This document shows, one piece after another, positions 60,001-64,000 of a stretch of DNA of 64,000 nt. The DNA is taken from contig NW_018396397.1 of assembly GCF_000003195.3 (NCBI RefSeq), positions 998,186 to 1,062,185 of the forward strand. Reading direction: 5' to 3'. This DNA is from Sorghum bicolor (lineage: Eukaryota > Streptophyta > Magnoliopsida > Poales > Poaceae). The translations under genes and the position numbers were made by a program. Below the pieces are notes generated by a model. It was not told the origin of the DNA, ran no database searches, and saw nothing but the letters and a program-made list of their open reading frames with translations. The number at the start of each line of letters is the position of its first letter. Position 1 is the stretch's first letter.

Positions 60001-63000
60001 GTCAGTTTCGAGATAGTGCTAATCTTAATGCAAGGTAGGTGCACGGTTTGCATGGAACATACCATATGCTTGGAAATCAATTTGGATGCACCCGATGGAA
60101 CTCCTTGATGACGTGTGTCATATGGAATCTCACTTTGGTCTGTTTAGAAATAGTGTTAGTTTCAGTGCAAGATATGGGCACGGTTTGCGCCTAATGCACC
60201 ATAGTTTAAGAAACCATTTTGGAAGCACCTGTTGGTACTTCGGTGAAGAGGCACAAGTGGAATCTCGGTTTGATCTGTTTGGAGATAGTGCTAATCCTGA
60301 TTCTAGAGAGGTGCATGATTTGCAAGGAACATACCATATGCTTAGAAATCAATTTGGACGCACCCAATGGAACTCCTAGATGACGTGTGTCATATGGAAT
60401 CTTGTTTCGGTCCATTTGTAGACATTGTAAGTTTTAGTGCAAGATAGGTGCACAGTTTGCGCCTAATGCACCGTAGTCTCAGAAACCATTTTGGACGCAC
60501 TATTTGGTACTCCTGGGTGAAGAGGCTCAAGTGGAAGCTTTGTTCAGTCAGTTTGGAGATAGTGCTAATCCTTATGCAAGGTAGGTGCATGGTTTGCATG
60601 GAACATACCATATGCTTGGAAATCAATTTGGATGCACCCGATGGAACTCCTTGATGACATGTGTCATATGGAATCCCGCTTCGTTCCATTTGGAGACATT
60701 GTTAGTTTCAGTGCAAGATAGGTGCACAGTTTGCACCTAATGCTCCAAAGTCTAAGAAACCATTTTGGACGCACTTGTTGGTACTCCTATGTGAAGGGGC
60801 TCAAGTGGATGCTCGGTTCGGTCTGTTTGGAGATAGTGCTAATCTTGATGCAAGGTAGGTGCACGGTTTGCATGGAACATACCTAATACTTGAAAATCAA
60901 TTTGGACGCACATGATGGAACTCCTAGATGACGTGTGTCATATGGAATCTCGCTTTGGTGTGCTTAGAGACAGTATTAGTTTTGGTGCAAGATATGTGCA
61001 CGGTTTGCGCCTAATGCACCAAAGTCTAAGAAACCATTTTGGAAGCACCTGTTGGCACTCCTAGGTGAAGAGGCTCAAGTGGAGGTTCGGTTTGGTCTGT
61101 TTAGAGATAGTCCTAATCTTGATGCAAGATAGGTGCACGATTTGCATGGAACATACCATATGCTCAGAAATCAATTTGGACACACCAGATGGAACTCCTA
61201 GATGACATGTGTCATGGAATCTCACTTCAGTCCGTTTAGAGACAACGTTAGTTTCGGTGCAAGATAGGTGCACGGTTTGCACCTAGTGCACTAGGATAAG
61301 AAACCATTTTGGACGCACCCGATGGTACTCCTAGGTCAAGGGGCTCAAGTGAAAGCTCCGTTTTGTCTGTTTGGAGACAGTGCTAATCTTGATGCAAGAT
61401 AGATGCACAGTTTACATGGAACATATGATATGCTCAGAAATCAATTAGGACGCACCTGATATAACTCCTTGATGATGTGTGTCATATGGAATCTTGCTTT
61501 GGTTCGTTTAGAGATAGTGTTAGATTTGGTAGAAGATATGTGCACAGTTTGCGCCTAATGCACCATAGGCTAAGAAACCATTTTAGACGCACCCAATGGT
61601 ACTTGTAGTTGAAGAGGCTCAAGTGGAGGCTCGATTTGGTCTGTTCGGATATAGTGCTAATCTTGATGCAAGATAGTTGCACAGTTTGCATGCAACGTAC
61701 CATATGTTAAGAAATCAATTTGGACGCACCCAATGGAACTCCTAGATGACGTGTGTCATATGGAATCTCGCTGCGGTCTATTTGGTGACAATGTTAGTTT
61801 CAGTGCAAGATAGGTGCATAGTTTGTGCCTAACGCACCATAGTCGAAGAAATCATTTTTGATTCACCTGTTTGTACTCCTAGGTGAAGAGGCTCAAGTGG
61901 AAGCTCGGTTCGGTCTGTTTGGAGATAGTGCTAATCTTCATGCAAGATAGGTGCACAGTTTGCATGGAACATACCATATGCTTGGAAATCAATTTGGATG
62001 CACTCGATGGAACTCCTTGATGACGTGTGTCATATGGAATCTCGCTTTGGTCTGTTTAGAAACAGTGTTAGTTTTGGTGCAAGATATGTGCATGGTTTGC
62101 GCCTAATGCACCATAGTCTAAGAAACCATTTTGGAAGCACCTGTTGGAACTTCGGTGAAGAGGCTCAAGTGGAAGCTCGGTTTGATCTGTTTGGAGATGG
62201 TGCAAGGAATATACCATATGCTTAGAAATCAATTTGGACGCACCCAATGGAACTCCTAGATGATGTGTGTCATATGGAATCTTGCTTCGGTCCGTTTGTA
62301 GACATTGTAAGTTTTAGTGCAGGATAGGTGCACAGTTTGCGCCTAATGCACCATAGTCTAAGAAACCATTTTAGACGCACTATTTGGTACTCCTGGGTGA
62401 ACATGCTCAAGTGGAAGCTTGGTTCGGTCAGTTTGAACATAGTGCTAATCCTTATGCAAGGTAGGTGCATGGTTTGCATGGAACATACCATATGCTTGGA
62501 AATCAGTTTGGATGCAGCCGATGGAACTCCTTTGATGACGTGTGTCATATGGAATCTCGCTTCGGTCAATTTGGAGACATTGTTAGTTTCGGTGCAAGAT
62601 AGGTGCACAGTTTGCACCGAATGCACCATAGTCTAAGAAACCATTTTGGACGCACTTGTTGGTACTCCTTGGTGAAGGGGCTCAAGTGGATGCTCAGTTC
62701 GGTCTGTTTGGAGATAGTGCTAATCTTGATGCAAGATAGGCGCACGGTTTGCATGGAACATACCAAATACTTGGAAATCAATCTGGACGCACATGATGGA
62801 ACACGTAGATGACGTGTGTCATACGAAATCTTGCTTCGTTCTGTTTGGAGATAGTGTTAGTTTCGGTGCAAGATAGGTGCAAGGTTTACACATAATGCAG
62901 CCTAGGATAAGAAACCATTTTGAACGCACCCGATGGTACTCTTAGGTAAAAGGCTCAAGTGAAAGCTCGGTTCGGTCTGTTTAGAGATAGTGCTAATCTT

Positions 63001-63599
63001 GATACAGGATAGGTGCACGATTTGCATGGAACATACCATATGCTCGGAAATAAATTTGGACGCACCAGATGGAACTCCTAGATGGGTGTCATATGGAATC
63101 TCACTTCCGTCCGTTTAGAGACAGTGTTAGTTTTGGTGCAAGATAGGTGCACGGTTTGCACCTAATGCACCATAGCATAAGAAACAATTTTGGACGCACC
63201 CGATGGAACTCCTAGGTCAAGGGGCTCAAGTGACAGCTCGGTTTGGTCTGTTTGGAGATAGTGCTAATCTTGATGCAAGATAGATGCACGGTTTGCATGG
63301 AACATATGATATGCTCAGAAATCAATTAGGACGCACCTGATATAACTCCTTGATGATGTGTGTCATATGGAATCTTGCTTCGGTTCGTTTAGAGACAGCT
63401 TTAGTTTTGGTAGAAGATATGTGCACGGTTTACGCCTAATGCACCATAGGCTAAGAAACCATTTTAGACGCACTCGATGGTAGTCGTAGTTGAAGAGCCT
63501 CAAGTGGAGGCTCGATTTGGTCTGTTCGGCTATAGTGCTAATCTTGATGCAAGATAGTTGCACAGTTTGCATGGAACGTACCATATGTTAAGAAATCAA

Positions 63600-63740
63600 T
63601 TTGGACGCACTATTTGGTACTCCTGGGTGATGAGGCTCAAGTGGAAGCTCGGTTCGGTCTGTTTGGAGATAGTGCTAATCTTAATGCAAGATAGGTGTAT
63701 AGTTTGTGCCTAATGCAAAATAGTCTAAGAAACCATTTTG
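63600..63740 (+). repeat. Chimeric monomer: B-type first half joined to A-type second half
   Basis: The monomer starts like B (TTTGGTACTCCTGGGTGATGAGGC-type start, split here as GGTACTCCTGGGTGATGAGG) and after the shared GATAGGTG core switches to A (TAGTTTGTGCCTAATGC, CTAAGAAACC). The next monomer has the same B-type first half with the GGGTGATGAGG variant, so two B-type halves are adjacent and A/B alternation is broken. An unequal exchange within the shared core would explain it. Confidence 0.65.
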
Positions 63741-64000
63741 GACGCACTATTTGGTACTCCTGGGTGATGAGGCTCAAGTGGAAGCTCGGTTCGGTCTGTT
63801 TGGAGATAGTGCTAATCTTAATGCAAGATAGGTGCACGGTTTGCATGGAACATACCATATGCTTGGAAATCAATTTGGATGCACCCGGTGGAACTCCTTG
63901 ATGACGTGTGTCTTATGGACTCTCGCTTTGGTTTGTTTAGAAATAGTGTTAGTTTCAGTGCAAGATATGGGCATGGTTTGCGCCTAACGCACCATAGTCT

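Larger units (their letters stand above)
52522..64000 (+). repeat. Centromeric satellite array, direct orientation, about 84 monomers, continuing past the window
   Basis: A/B monomers as before, but neighbouring dimers differ more than in the left arrays and small deletions are more frequent (for example about 36 bases lost within a B monomer near 62200). The GGTAACCGGT marker of the 18-mer is absent. An 8-monomer repeat occupies about 57.2-60.0 kb. No gene is supported. Confidence 0.92.

Noticed and set aside
35019..63873. Minus-strand frames beginning MVRSMQTVQLS, MVCSMQTMHLP or similar
   Set aside because: Same cause: reverse frames of A/B monomers.
7316..64000. CRISPR-like array, given the dense direct repeats
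   Set aside because: Repeats are 137-bp contiguous monomers without unique spacers, in a plant satellite context.

Overview
This is a plant pericentromeric or centromeric window, most likely from Sorghum or a close Andropogoneae relative such as Saccharum or Miscanthus. The main evidence is that about 45 kb of the 64 kb is one tandem satellite. Its monomers are about 137 bp and alternate between two types (A and B), giving a dimer of about 274 bp. That size, the A/B alternation and the sequence fit the sorghum CEN38/pSau3A10-type centromeric satellite. The call rests on recognition from memory, not on a search. The transposons are also those of a grass centromere: two chromoviral LTR retrotransposons of the CRM lineage, a GC-rich Tat/Retand-type Ty3/gypsy element and a PIF/Harbinger DNA transposon. 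No ordinary host gene was found.

Layout. 1-7315: the 3' part of a Tat/Retand-like gypsy element. It has the integrase C terminus, an antisense six-exon accessory gene with an unbroken 1298-codon frame, three copies of a polypurine-tract-like motif and a 1042-bp 3' LTR. 7316-23075: satellite in direct orientation with an 18-monomer (2470-bp) higher-order repeat. 23076-30708: a complete, very young CRM element with 964-bp LTRs differing at 3 sites, GCACC target duplication and a single intact gag-pol frame. 30709-38066: satellite continuing the 2470-bp register, then changing to a 14-monomer (1917-bp) repeat. 38067-44185: about 2.6 kb of the same satellite inverted, interrupted at 40375-43853 by a PIF/Harbinger element (TTA duplication) whose two genes each carry a frameshift. 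44195-47218: satellite in direct orientation. 47219-52521: a second CRM-lineage element, reversed, with most of pol and part of one LTR deleted. 52522-64000: satellite in direct orientation, more divergent, containing an 8-monomer (1091-bp) repeat.

How it fits together. The satellite is the substrate. Unequal exchange has built several higher-order repeats of different period, one inversion and some chimeric monomers. Transposons then inserted into it. The satellite phase on the two sides of the CRM, Harbinger and second CRM insertions is restored exactly once the element and one target duplication are removed. For the two CRM elements this shows insertion into existing arrays. The satellite, the CRM elements and the higher-order structure together suggest a centromere core or its edge. 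Whether it is functional (CENH3-bound) cannot be read from sequence.
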